DNA of 64,000 bases from Caprimulgus europaeus. Its lineage: Eukaryota; Chordata; Aves; Caprimulgiformes; Caprimulgidae. The DNA lies in NCBI GenBank assembly GCA_907165065.1, contig OU015541.1:5332001-5396000 (forward strand), in the 5' to 3' direction. Made by a program: the position numbers and the translations under genes. Below, piece after piece: positions 47,341 to 60,551 of this stretch. The notes under the pieces are model-generated. The model was not told the origin of the DNA, did not search any database, and saw only the letters and a list, made by a program, of their open reading frames with translations. Numbering within the stretch: the first letter of the stretch is position 1; the number at the start of each line of letters is the position of its first letter.

Positions 47341-50300
47341 TAATGTGATTTGGATCAGGCCCTTAAGAAAGGTGAGTCTTTTTGCTCCCAATAATTATTA
47401 CTTTGCTATCAGAACAGGAATTTACTAGTGTATCTGTCCAGTCTGCCCTCTCCTTCTGAAGAGACTTGGGTTCCTATCCGTTCCAGAGATGACTGTGTGT
47501 CTACACAAAGCAGTTGTAAAAAGCTGTGAATTAAAAAATGCTAGTTAAGTAGAACATCATTAATGGTTGGTAGCTGGGAAGGGCTGCATTAGTGATGAGA
47601 TGTTTATTTCCCCTCCGAGTTCAGCACATTTAGGGCCATCCCCAGTGTACAGGGAAATGAACTGGCTGATGATCCATGGTGCCTCTGCTTCTGCAAGGCA
47701 CCAGACAGCAGAGTAACTTTGTGAGCAGCTTCTGCTCCCAGTTCCACGTCTACTCAGGTCAGAAGGGACGCGGATTGTTTCCTTTCCCTTAGCCCATCTC
47801 ACACCACCCGTCTCTAACACATTCCAAAAGCAATTCCAGAGGCAGGAGGCCACGGATGCTGGTGGAGCTGGGGCAGATGTCAGTGAGGAGGGCCAGAGCT
47901 GGACCACAGACACTGGAAGCCGTGGCTGAAGCATGCTGGCAAACGGCGAGTGCAGGGGCCCCGCGGTGGGACGGCCGCGGCTGCTGCTGCAAGCGAAGTC
48001 CTGGGGCTGTGCGGGCAGGGGAACCGCTGGCAAGGTTCAGGCTGGCCCTGCGCGCCGAGATTAGTCCTTGAGCACTGACTTTACCCACAAAGTATTCAGG
48101 AAAAGGAAACCATGCTTACGTTTGGCCTTTAATGGCTGGCTTTTTGCATTCTTTTTCTTATTCTTGGTCATGAAAGCAGTCAGCCTGCCCTAGCAGTTCA
48201 GATCTGAATTCTTTAACCTGGAAGGCATTTTGTGTACTGTACCGTCTCTCAGCCCAAGACCAAGTCAAGCATCATGCATCAGCGACCTTCATTTTCCAGG
48301 CTGGTGATTCTGGCTTTCCAGAACGAGGAACAAAGGCATTGAATATTAAAAGGAATAAAGGGAAAAAAACCCCAAATGGAATGGATATGTTGGTTGAAAC
48401 ATCCCACTTCTTGAAAAACTGATTTTGAGGTATCTGTCAAAGCAATCCCTGTATTTCTTGTGATTATTATATCACATGGCCTTGGCATGGTTTTCTGATA
48501 TTTCGTGAAGACCACCCAGAAGTGGGCCAGGTTTGGTTATTGGATTTACTAAACAGAACAAGAAACATAGAGTTCCTGCCTGCTATTCAAAAATAATATC
48601 GCAAAGGAAGCAAACCACAGGGAGACCACAGGGAGGTGAAGCCCATTTTCCACTTTCTGAGGGAACTGCCCTCGCTTGCTGCAGAATGCAGTCTCCATAT
48701 GCTGGGAATGATTCCCAAAAGCACTCCATCCTTGCCGACTCTGCTTCCTTTCAGAAGCTGCATCCACTGGGATGTAGGGTAAGGAAGTGGCTCTGAACAG
48801 GATACTCTGGGGTGTTTTCTCTGTGCAGTGAGGTGGAGAGAACAGCCTGTAAGAGAAAACACCAAATGGTGTTGGACTAGAACAGAGAAAGCCTGTTCCT
48901 CCCTGTCAGTGTTTCTCAAATTATGGATCCTGGACCACCCGATGGCTGGAGAGCTTTCTGGGGCGTAGCACACTGCAGAAAGGGCCGCTCCTGTGCCACA
49001 TGTAGCTCTGTGCTCACTTTGCTGTCGGTCTCCTGCTCCATTCCTGCCTCAGCCAGTGGGATGAGGAAGAGGAAGAACATGTGCTGGTGGAGAGAAGGAA
49101 GAGAATTTGCCTCTGCCTAAGAAGCCACGGAAATGGCACAGAGAAAATAGAGGGAGAAAAGGATATGTGGCTGGAAGTGACTGTGAATTTAGGAGAGCTG
49201 TGGAAAGCCAAGGTTCTCTTTGTGATCTGCAGGAGGAAACATTATGAGAAAGAAATACAGTCATTAAGTAAATATGGCAGATTGTTTCAGAAACGGAGAT
49301 AACTCACCATACCAAGGCTCTGGGGGTGTTAGGATCTGAAGAGGGAGGCAGGCACTGGCTGTATGTGCAGCTTTGCCTTGTAACCCAAGCTAAACAGGAC
49401 CTGAGGATATCCCAGCAATGGTGTCCAAATGGTGGCTTAGCAGATGGCACACAGGCAGAACTGCTGTGTTGGTGGAACAAACCCTGGAGGAACTGGTGGG
49501 CAGGCCAGGGCTGTTGATCGTGTAGCGCATGTGATGGGCTGGTTTCACCCAGCAGAGCAGGCACTCATCCTCTGTGGGTCATTTATGTAAGACAGCAGCT
49601 GAATTAAATCATGCACACACTGACAGAGGTGTAACGCTGCTGCACCTCTGGTCTGTACTATGGCTCAGTGGCAGAAGCCAAAGCTCTAACCACCAGGCCA
49701 GAATATTTCAGATCTTGGCAACTGCAGGTAGCAATCTCAGTGATTCTTGTCTTTAAGACAAAACATTTTGCAGTATTAGAAACCCCTGCTTAGAATCTTG
49801 TTAGATGCGGATATGGATGGGAAGGAGGAAGACAATGAAGACCTTTAGCTCGCTATACATTGACTAAGTCACTACTCTTTTCAGCTTCTTAGTAGTTAAA
49901 GGGTTAATGAGAAAAGCTCCATCCCTTGACCTTTCAGTTCCCTAATGTGTTTGTTGATTTCTTGTTCTCCTAAGCATGATTTTTTTTGGGAATGAAATGT
50001 GCTTGCTCACTCATATGCACTTATTAGATAGACACCATGTTTGGGTACATCATCCATCAGTGGAAATGTCACGCTGTGTAAAAGCCCCGTATCCAGAGTG
50101 ACAACTGAGTTAGTGCTTGTGTTGTGGAGCAGCCCCCTTGCCAAGTTTCTACAGCTGGAGGGTTTTAAACAGAAGTCATTTATGAATAGATCCACCAGCA
50201 AAAGAATCTGCAATCGCATGTTGCTTTTGTGGAAGCTGCCAGCTTCTGTGGGCCACTGGCCTTCTCATAGGGGACACCACGGCGAGCCGGTGGCCCAGGG

Positions 50301-50580
50301 CCAGTGAATGGTTACAGAAGGGATTGTGATCAAAAGCTGTTCTCAGGTTTTTGACTTCTCCTGCAAAATGACTCATTGCTCTCCGTTCTGCTAAATAGAT
50401 TCACAAGGTGCTGGGACTAATTCTGCTGCTGAGCTCAAGGCTGTGGGTTAAGTGGCACAAGAACTCGTCACTGCCTTTTCTCTCCTTGGATGGGGCTCAG
50501 GCTGGAGGAGCAGTCTGTGGTGTACAGCAGCGGTGGCACGCTTCCTTAGGCATATTCATTCCGTGTTATGTGCGGCTTCT
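47341..50580. other. Intergenic DNA, no gene seen
   Basis: Contains the half palindrome TTTGGATCAGGC at 47349-47360 and a CpG-rich patch at 47930-48065. The remainder is unique sequence with chance frames of up to 157 codons. Confidence 0.55.
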
Positions 50581-51020
50581 ACCTTTATTCTGCTCCACAG
50601 ACATCTATTTTTTTATCATCATTTGGAGTTTTCATGGCAACAGCCGTGAGAGCCAATGGCAGCCATACAAGTCAAACTTCAAGCAACACTTTGCAAAATA
50701 CACAGCAATCTATTTTAGTGCACATCATTAATTAGAAGAGACAGACTGGGCAGGTTCGGAAAATATGATCTCTACTGTTCAATTTTTAAAAAGGTTTCTG
50801 AGATGGCCATTGAAATTCTGTGTATTTTCTGCCCATAGAAGAAAATACAGCTAGAGAATTAGTCCAGATATTGATTAATCTCAGAACAGAAATAAATTAT
50901 TTGTATTAGTAACCAGCAGTTTCTGTTTGTGACAGTTCTTCTGGCTGTAGGCTTATTAAATTAATATGGTAATAATGGGTGAAGCAGAGAGGCACTAAAG
51001 CCATAGCAATACTGAAAATC
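50581..51020. other. Candidate conserved regulatory block
   Basis: AT-rich sequence with TTTTCATGGCAACAGC (an RFX X-box-like half site with MAF-like flank), ATCATTAATTAGAAG, GATTGATTAATC-like and TTAAATTAATATGG motifs. No open frame of note and no repeat similarity. Regulatory function is only inferred from motif density. Confidence 0.3.
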
Positions 51021-52772
51021 CAAAAATAGTTTCTAAATGTGTCCCTGCTTTTTGTGCTTACAGTAATAAGGGATTTGATTTTCATCCATGTAGTTTATGA
51101 CCCATGCATTGTGCATTACAGCAATCCTTTACTCAGTTCATGTGTTGGGACATTAACAGGTCAGTTCACCAGTATGCCACCAGTCAGTTTTAGCACCCCA
51201 GTAGTTAGGGTCATACTGGTGACAATGTGTTGGGCTCACACATTTAAAGGCTAGGTTGATGTCTATTTAAAACCTGTGCTTTTATAAATAAAAATTAATC
51301 CTATTTTTCTGAATTTGGAAGCTTAGTTTTCTCCAGTTAGGCTTTTTATCCTTTTTTTTTTTTTGAGGCTGTGGTTTTTCCTTGTAAAATTTTTTAACTG
51401 AATGTGTCTGCTTGCAATTTTTAACTTGAAATTTTTGGTGGTAGCTTTCTAAAGGTAACAAAATGGCAACATTATCTCTGTTTCAAGTGAAAATACAATT
51501 AATACAATAATCCAATTTGTGCCTGGAAATTTCTAATATCTTTTTTACTAGTTAAAATATATCATTTTCTTAAAATTGTATTTGATCCAACTCCCATTTT
51601 TGCTTTGGAAATGCTTTCAGTGAAAAGATTCTAACTAGCTTGATTTATTTTTAAAGCAGCAATGATCGTTGCAGTAGGATGTAATTATCTTTAGTTCCAA
51701 GATCTTTGATCACAGTGCGTTCACATCAAAATCTGAGCTGGGATCTAGATGTCTTTTTTTATGCTTTAAGCTGTAATTTGTGAGACTTCTTTGACAAAAT
51801 AATTTATTTTATGAGATACACACACACAAGAGCAGCACCATGTTTTCCTTCACTGTGTGGGTGTATACAGCCTTATAAAAAAGTATATTGTGATTCCTTT
51901 TAGTGGCAAGAGAGAAGGAGGAGGTCATGGATCCCAGTCTTGGGACTTTGATATGTTGGAAGCAGCATCAGGTGAGCATCACATATGAGAGGTTAATGAT
52001 GGTGCTGTGCGAGCCCGTGAGCTATGGGAGTAAATTTTCTTGCATAAGGAATAACACAGCCATAAACCTGGGAATTTAAAGAGAGGAGTGGTCTAACAGC
52101 AGTGCCACAGGGTTGACCGAACGGTAGTTCATTGCTGCCCTGGCAGGGTAGGTGTCTACATGTGTGTGTTTAACTGCACATCTAACCTGAATTTGCACAA
52201 CAACTGAGGCTGGATGTAAGTGGAAAATACGCAGAAATAATTGCAGCAATGGTCCAGTTGTTCAGTCACTCTTTGCAAAAGGACCTGCTGTATCTGTAGG
52301 AGTATTCTCTCCTGTTTAGCTTTAACTGGAGTCCCTAAAACAGGCAGCTCCTCTTGCCAGACTCCCACAGGGGAGACGGGGGCTCCTCGGGAGGGTGACT
52401 CAGCACTGAGCAGTCCCTGGCTCTTGGATCCACAGCATCAACATGAGGCTCCCACAGCGTATTATGAAAGATCATTCTGTGTTGCCCCTGAAGAGTGGAA
52501 ACGAACCTTTTCTCATGTCAGTTTGACTGGCAAACCCATAACACTCCCAGTGAAATCTGCTTATTTGAATGCAATTAAGACTGGGATTCCCAGGTCTCAA
52601 TAAAGACTCCAGACCTCTCTGAACTGCTAGGTACATCTGCACTGTCACATTTCAGCTGACAGACTGCAGCACAAACACCTTTTTTTTTTTAGTTCCCAAA
52701 TTTATTTTAGTATATCCATATTAAAACTTAATTTTCCGAGTAAGTAACTTAGATGTGGCTAATACATCTTTT
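51021..52772. other. AT-rich intergenic DNA, no gene seen
   Basis: Contains a T12 run near 51353-51364, a short CA repeat at 51821-51829 and unique sequence. No exon can be supported. Confidence 0.55.
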
Positions 52773-52797
52773 CATCATCACCATTATCATGATGATG
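52773..52797. repeat. Hairpin of CAT/ATG trinucleotides
   Basis: CATCATCA (52773-52780) pairs exactly with TGATGATG (52790-52797) across a 9-base loop. It is part of a short ATC/GAT low-complexity tract and is probably a decayed microsatellite. Confidence 0.7.
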
Positions 52798-55700
52798 GAT
52801 GGTGAAAGCAACTGTGTTCTTGAATTGTTAATTTTTGGAAAAAAAAAGGAAGCAAGTTTTAGATGTATGGTGTATTTTCATGTTAAATCAGTATAATCAA
52901 GATTGCACAGCCTCAGAGCTTACCATCCTTTACCAAGCAAAATGATTTCATTTCTGCTGAAATCTTAAATCATTGTCTGTTTATACAAAAATGTCAGATG
53001 ACAGAAGCAGCGAGAGGTAAATGGGGGAATGCTGGATGCTATCAGTTTTGACTGAGAAGGCACGATAAATCTGTTTCTAGCAAGAAGAAAATTGTACTGT
53101 CGGTGAAATAGTATTATCCTGCCTCTTCCAATATGTTTTCACCTGATGAATCAGGGAAGAAACCATCATTATTAGTGCACAACGTATTTCCACTCAGAGT
53201 TAAAGTGACTTTATATCAGAAACACATGCTAAAAATGTCTCTTGCATTCCTGCTGATATCTCAGATCCAGCACTGGGCATATGCTCCTTATCTAATCTTG
53301 ATTGCTAAATTAAAGCAATGCATGCTACTCTACTTTATCCTCTGTGTAATTTCAGACATGGTTTCTATTTTCTTTGCACTTCACTTAGGTAGCATATAAC
53401 TGCTTGGAAAATGTTAACATCTGCAAAGGAAAAAAATAATAAAAGGAAAGGAATTAATCAAAGCCCTGAGATTTATGGGCTAAATCCTTGGACTTTGGTC
53501 CAGGCAGTGGGTTTCTTTCTCTGCTGAGGCAGCAGAAAGCAGCCAAGGTGCTGCCCTTGTAGAGTAATTGGGGATCCTCCCGCATAGGAGTCCCGAGGCG
53601 GAGCAGAGCTGCCCTGGCTGGCTCTGCTGCCTGTCCCCTGTCACACAAGGGTGACAGCACGTAGGGTTTGGCCACCTCCTCTGCAGGGCCAGCAGCTGGC
53701 TGCAGCTGGAGTGTGCTGCAGCAGCCCCAAGGCCATCCTAAAGCATGCTGGAAACCCTTCCAGCCCAACTTTTGCTCAGCTTCAGGGAAACAGAAGCAGA
53801 GTTTACAGCATGAACCTGGTGTGGTTGGGAGCTGAGCCAGGTTTTGTGATGGTGGCTGCTCGTTACCTGCAAGTTTTGATTAATTGAATCTGTCACCTCC
53901 CACTCTGGTTTGCTAGGAACATCCTTTTGATGAAAATAAAGGAAAAAAAAAAGGTAGACATGGATCCCCAGGGCAGAATTATTGATCTGCTGAGGCCAAC
54001 GTGACCTGCAAAATCCAGGGGTGAAAGCAGCTCTGCTGGGATGCAGGGGCTCATTTATCTTCAGGCACCGTCGTAGCTTTGCAGCCTGGCTTTGCCATTG
54101 ATGCAATGCCAGCAGAGAATTGTGAGCTTTGCCTGGGATGTTGTCACCTCTCGTGACATATCTGAGAAGATAATTGCAAGCTCGAATCACCAGTGCCTGA
54201 AAGAAACGTGGTCCTGACATGCAATGTGTATGTTCCTCTCAAATGTTCCTCTAAGGCTTGCAGTGCTCCCTGAGGCAGCAGTGCTGTGGGAACCTCTTTG
54301 CTCCTCATGGGCAGCTGGAAAGATTTACCTCTGGTGTAAACAATTAGTAAAGAAAGGATAAAACTTCCTAATGGAGAAGGAGGCCTGAGGAAAAGCCAGA
54401 ACTTGGACAAATGTAAACTTGTGGTTGAGGTGTGTGAGGAGGAGGGGATGGAGCTATTCTCATCTGAACTGTTTTCTAAATTTCAGCTGTCACATTTTCA
54501 AAAGCTGCCCCTCATTTTTCTTCTCCTAGGTTTTCAGGTATTAGCACAGCTGCAGGCAGAGCAAGAACATCATGTATGCAAATGCCTGAGTTATTTCTGG
54601 TGGGGTAAAAACCAGGATCTGCTAAGGCTGATTTGAAGCTCTGAAGACACAGACTTCCACCAAGGGTATGGTGGAAAGGTCGCTTGGTGGGAAGGTATCA
54701 ATGCTTGTGTAAACCTGGTGGCACAGAAAGAAGTGAGAAACCCTTTGAGATCTTCAAGACATAAAATCAAAATTGCCTTTTGATGGCATCCATGGTTGAG
54801 TCATCAAATTCTTGGGTCTTTCTAGACAGGGTTGGCAGGATGAATTGCTCTGCCACATACAGAAATTTAGTTGAGCACTGATGTATTACTGAAAGATGCT
54901 TTACAGTTACTCTGCCAGTGACTGTTACTATAATTATGATGATTGTTGTTGTTATTATTCTGTATTTTGGGGCGATAACAAAAAAAAAAAAAGATTTGAA
55001 ATGGAAAAGTCAAAGTTCTTGGAAATGTTTTACTATTCACAGAAGATTACCTGCATATTTGTGGTTTCACAAGTACCACTGGTACTTTAACAGTCATAGT
55101 GTTATAGTCTGCTAGAAACATACATTCAGACTGGATACCCATTACTGGAAATGATAGTGGGTGTCTGGAATGGAAGTTGTATGTTCTTTTGAAGGTTTCA
55201 GTTGTCACTATATGTTACTTGCAGCATTAATATTGCAAATTGAAATACATGTAGAAACATAAAGGGATTTACTGCTGCAGAACTGGATGTGTTATGTGAT
55301 GTAGTGCTGTGATATTAGACAACGCGACATTTCATGAATAAAACAAAAGATCTTGCGGCACTCCTTATAAAGGGAAGAAAGGGCTTGAAGCTGGTCACAT
55401 TTACAGAGTGACTCTTGGAGGCAACTCAAGTCCTAGAAATTTAATGATGGCTCTTAAAAATCTAATTATACACTGACTAAAATTAATAAAATCCGCAGGA
55501 GCAAAGATAGGAATTAATTAAATCAGATCAGTGCAGACATACTCATGAACAACAGGATTTATGTTAACATTTAAAAATCATAATGAAGCACCATCTAAAA
55601 GCATACAAAACCTTGTTAATGGAACTTGAAAGAAAAATGATGCCACAAACTAATAAAGGTACTTCTCCTCCTTAGATTAAACATATTCTATCAGTCCTAA

Positions 55701-58700
55701 CATTTGCTCAGCACACTGCAGAGAGGAGGGGAGCGGGAAATAGCTACTCTTGATTTTTCAGGATGGCTATTTGACCTATAGTGTGCTGAGCAACCTCAGG
55801 GGCAGTGGCCACTCAGCCAGCAGACCCTCTCTTGGCCACCCCTTTTCCTTCACCGTGTCCCAGCCAAGCGTGCACGGTGTTTGGGAACGGTGATGTGCAA
55901 CCCCTTACATCAACTGCTCCCTTCCTTTGTGCTGCTGAGGGGCAGAAACCAGGCAGAGTGGACACCATGATCCATCCTATAGATCTAGATAGAGGTGGTC
56001 TCTGTGGCTACCTCAAAATTTAACTGGCTAGTCTGGTGCTGTCCTGAACTCTGGGATACCTTCTAAATCCCAGAACCTTGCATTCATTATTGTCCTTGCA
56101 TGCAGGTTGTATTCAGTCTGAAATGCCTAGAAATCCCACCTGCCCTGGTAGGCAGTTAACGTTGTGGCCCTCTAGGAAAGATTTCCAGTGGTCTTGGCTG
56201 GCCAGCACTGATGACAGGGCACCAACACAGAGGCAGACAGGGCAGAGGATAGCTGCAGAGCCAGGCATGGAGCTCTGAGCCGATCCCGTGTAGAGAGCAC
56301 GCCAAAATCTCCCCTTCTTGAACTGTCAGATGGCTCACCCCAGAGCTGACTCAGGCTGCTACAGCAGCAAAGACGTGTAGGTGAACAGCAGACCTGGCTT
56401 TGAGCCCAGCCTGGGGTTTATTTTTACATAGATGCAACCACTGTCCTTATTTGCCACGTCCCATGCAGTACTGTGCGAGTGCAATGCATTGTTCTTCCCA
56501 TTATGTTACTACCGGAGAATCACGGCTCTTCACTGAGGGAATATTCTCATGGCTGAACTCAGACTCAAGAGTATTTTGGCCTCTAAAACTTTCACTAGTG
56601 TTGACATGGAATAATTTTCCCCTTATTCATCTCTGGACTTTGTGATTCTGCAGTTGCATATGGAAGATGTTAAACGTGGTAGCCTGCCTCTGCTTTCTAT
56701 TATTTATTTTTTGTTTAGAAAAGTATTTATCCACATTTCTCTGAAGCCATCTGTTCAGTCCTGGACTTGGAATTTGCACATTAAGATTTGGATGTGTTGT
56801 CCAGTGGCACACAAGCTTAAGCACACATCTTGTGGCATAACTATTAACTCGTTGATATTTGATTGCTATTATTATTATTACTATACCCCAATGGGATATA
56901 ACTTTCATTATTAATAAGCAATATCATAAACACGACCAGTTTTCACCATTATCAGCATCTGATCCCTAATATAATGATAATGCTATTCCTCTTATAACTT
57001 TCCCTCTTGAGTCGTTCTTTACTAATTAGCTGAAGACTTACTACGCTGAAAATATTTGGCATTAGCACAGACAGCATGTCCAGTGTGGGCTCTAGCCTTT
57101 GTATGTGCCATCCTCCACCCAAATCACGGGGCTGTGCTGAGGAGGCTGTGTTCTTGAACACATGTACCAGACCAACTAATCATGCACATCAACTTAATTA
57201 GAAATTGATGTAGGTTCATTTGCAAAGACAAACTGTATTGTGTATTAGCATCCTTGTTTTTATTATCAGCTCATAAGCCATGATACTTCAGTTCACTGCA
57301 CTGAATTGCTTCAAGAACATTTGTTGGGACCTGCAAATATTTCTCATGCTTATACTACACACCTAAGTAACCCCATGGCAACTGGTGTTATCCTTCCCAG
57401 CAGTAAATGCTACCAGTATTTGCATTAGTCATATGATTAATACGATCAGTGGCACATGTTTGCAAAACTGGGATTTCTCCAGTCTCCTCTGCTATTAGCA
57501 AGTTGTGGGGATGGAATGTGCTCAGAGTGAGTAAAGCAGCAAGAGCAGAGCTGGAGAAGCCCTCAGGCTTTGGCATCAGAACAGTCTGTATGGCCTCAAG
57601 TTCTACTTTGGAAGCTTACTACAGGTTGAAACATAATTAATGGGACATCTACTGATTTTTGATCTTGAGGTTCATTTTAACCACGTTCAGCATTTCAAAA
57701 AATTGAGACGATGAACATTTGAAGTTGCAGAATGGTGCCAAAAATGTAACTTTCGAGCATTCCTGCCCCTGATTTGTTTTGACAGATATTTCATTTTCTG
57801 AAGCTGCAGTTAGAGCAATAAAAACAAAATTCACCACAGAAAAACAAACACCGTCTCCCCTTCCAGCAAAACTGATATATTTTTTTGAATGCTGGAAAAT
57901 TGTACAGCTTGAGCCCATTGAATTTCCACAGGAGGTAAAGCTCATTAGCAAACACATGAAAGACAGGGAGCAGATTATTGTGAAAAAAGATATTTGTACA
58001 GTTACTTCAGTAACACTTTATTTAAAGTTTCTGGTTGCTGGCACTTAGTGTGTGTGACCTCGGTTAGGGAATGGTTACTGCTGAAATACAGACACTCCAA
58101 GAACCCTCACAGCCAGCGAGAGAGCTGGAGGGACGGAGTTCAGTGTCAGGAGGAAAACCTGACATTTCTCTTTTTATTCCACCAACAGATCATCTATTTA
58201 AGGAGGTAAATGGAAGAGGAAAAGCATCCCTGGAGTGGGAAAAAAGGGGACTGGATGGAGCATTCCTGGGATGGTGTGCTGCTAACGGGGAGGATCTCCC
58301 ATTTGCCCCAGTCAAAGGGGATTTGTGCTAAGCCGAAGGATGCCGGTCGCTGTGTGCCTGAGGAGCACAGAGGAACTTTCTGTTATAACTTCCTGTTTGG
58401 TGGTTAAGAAAATACATTAACTGGAGGAAGAGAGTTCTCACTACAACCCTGATTACTATTTCCTTTAATTCCATCAAAATGACTTCTTCCCAACCTGGCC
58501 TCCCCAGCCAGACGCGCACCCAGCCCGTGGAGTGTTTGAAACCCCTTCATCTTTGCTGCAGTTAATACTTTGCAGGTTTCAGCAAGACTCCTGGGCTGTC
58601 TGTGTGAAAGTACAGTTGAAGCAGTGACAAATAGAAAGCACATGCTTATTAAAGCTACACTGCACAACTCCGTACCACTTTAATGTCATCTGCTCCTAAA

Positions 58701-60531
58701 CCAACAAACCTGTGGGGACCTGTGCGTGTCTGGGAAAAGGAAGGTGGGTCTGAGGTTATGGTGACTCACAAGGACAAGCTGGTAGATAGATTTGGGTCCA
58801 CACTGAAATGCCAGGACCACTATTGGCTTGAGGACACATGGGAGCTCGATCATCATCTGATTAATAGACACACGGACAGTTTACACATGTCAGGCTCGAG
58901 GCAGGACAGCCTCTGGCTTGTCTAAACACGTAACAATGCCCTCACCATGAAAAATGAGGCAGAAATAGGGGATGCTGGGCTGGGCTGACAGCTGGTGCGT
59001 ACTTGATTTACTTGCTAGCACTGTATCAAAAGCTACGTGCTTGACCCCTGGGTTAAGCTGGATTCAGATATGCAAGCCCAGGTTCTGCAGATCAGGTTCA
59101 CCCTTAATTAATATTTCCTTCTCCAGTGAGCAGTATCCCCTTGGCTGGTGGCAGTGGAACCTGGCAAGATCCACTCCCAGGACAGGGTGAGTAGTGACAG
59201 AGGTGATCCCCGTGGTGGTGGGTCCTCTTTTGTTTTTGCCACTGGGAGGGTGGGTGGCTCTGCAAAAGCAGCAAAGAGCCCAGACACCTTCCTGCTCGCT
59301 TCTGCTCCTTCCTCCAAGCCTTTTTGGTCAGTGCCTAGCAGTCCTTGAATATTTTCAGTCTAACTTTGTTTTACTTAGAGTCTGAGGCAGGCTTCACAAG
59401 CCAAATTTGTAATCTTTTTGATTTGAGTCCCTGCGTGCTCAGCAGCACACAGCACATCGTTGGTATGCAGCACTGGTAGCATTTGACTGAGACAAATGTT
59501 CTCTATGTGAACTCAGAGGCTGTGTCTTATTTAATTTTGTCATTTTCAATTAAACTTTGCCTGTCCTTCCATTACTGTTTCGAGACCTGTTTAGTGCTAA
59601 TATTTAATATACATGCACTTCAAAGTGCTTTTCTTATTTCAGCTACATATTTCACACATTCTTTCAAAGATAAAAAATAATGTTTGATTTTAGCTTCTTG
59701 ATTTCTTCTGAACTTTTGTTGCTAAAGCAATGTTGATGGTTCAGTTCAATTAGCACCATATCAGTATTTTCATATATTTGGAATGGGAAGGGGGGAGGAC
59801 AGAAAAACAGCCTGTGAAGGCACTGAACACTGCTACATGTAAAACTAATAGAAGGAAAGTGAAATAACATGAGATATTATCACAATTTTTTTCAAAAATG
59901 CTTTCTGAAGTTATCTGTGTATTTTAAGTTTCCCACAGTGATACACTTTGAGTTTTTAAAACAACACAAACATTTGCCTTGGCTAACAGCCTAGTGTAAA
60001 GAATAAAAATTATCAACACAACTAAACGGCTTAAAAAGACAAGGTATTGTCCCCGAGGAGAAGCAGAGAATGTAGAAGTAATCTGTACAGATGCAATCCG
60101 ATTCATGTGTGGCCAGCAAAAACAAACTGCTTGAGTCAGCTATCTCTTTTAAACAGAGAGATTTCTCTCTTTACCTGTCCATCATCTCTCCAGGATGCAC
60201 ACGTACCATCCAACTGGACTACTTGAAGTACAATTAATATTTGTTCTGTGTCTTGTAGGTGCTTTTTCAGTAATGACATGACATTTATTTATTGCTTCAA
60301 GAACTAATAAAAAAGCCAGAGAGGCTATGGGTCTCAGGACCCACTGGCAGAAAGTTGTGAGCAGGTTATCCCAACTGTATAACCCCCAAAAGGTCATTTC
60401 TTTCATGGTTTGGGGCCTACTGCATTCACACAGGTCATTGAAATACATTTTTTCTGTCTCTGCTATTTGTTCTTCATCCTTTTTGTGAAAAGCAGCAATA
60501 AAGTTCAAACCTCTGCCACACTGAATTCTTT
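52798..60531. other. Intergenic DNA, no gene seen
   Basis: About 7.7 kb of mostly unique DNA. Low-complexity spots are at 54929-54958 (ATT/GTT-rich), an A run at 54979-54991 and ATT repeats at 56864-56882. AT-rich blocks at 55475-55600 and 57175-57300 have TAATTA-type motifs; 57189-57209 has CATCAA and TTGATG arms around AATTAG. No exon is supported. Confidence 0.55.
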
Positions 60532-60551
60532 GGCAGCTTTTTAAAGCTGCC
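60532..60551. repeat. Perfect 20-bp palindrome
   Basis: GGCAGCTTT (60532-60540) and AAAGCTGCC (60543-60551) are exact reverse complements separated by TT. It is self-contained, and the match stops at the next base on each side. Confidence 0.8.

Noticed and set aside
53738-54220. A 160-codon minus-strand frame in the intergenic region
   Set aside because: Composition is non-specific, with no family resemblance. It lies alone in a gene desert.
60000-60180. Possible processed pseudogene with A-rich segments
   Set aside because: No open frame, poly(A) tail with target duplication, or recognisable parent gene was found.
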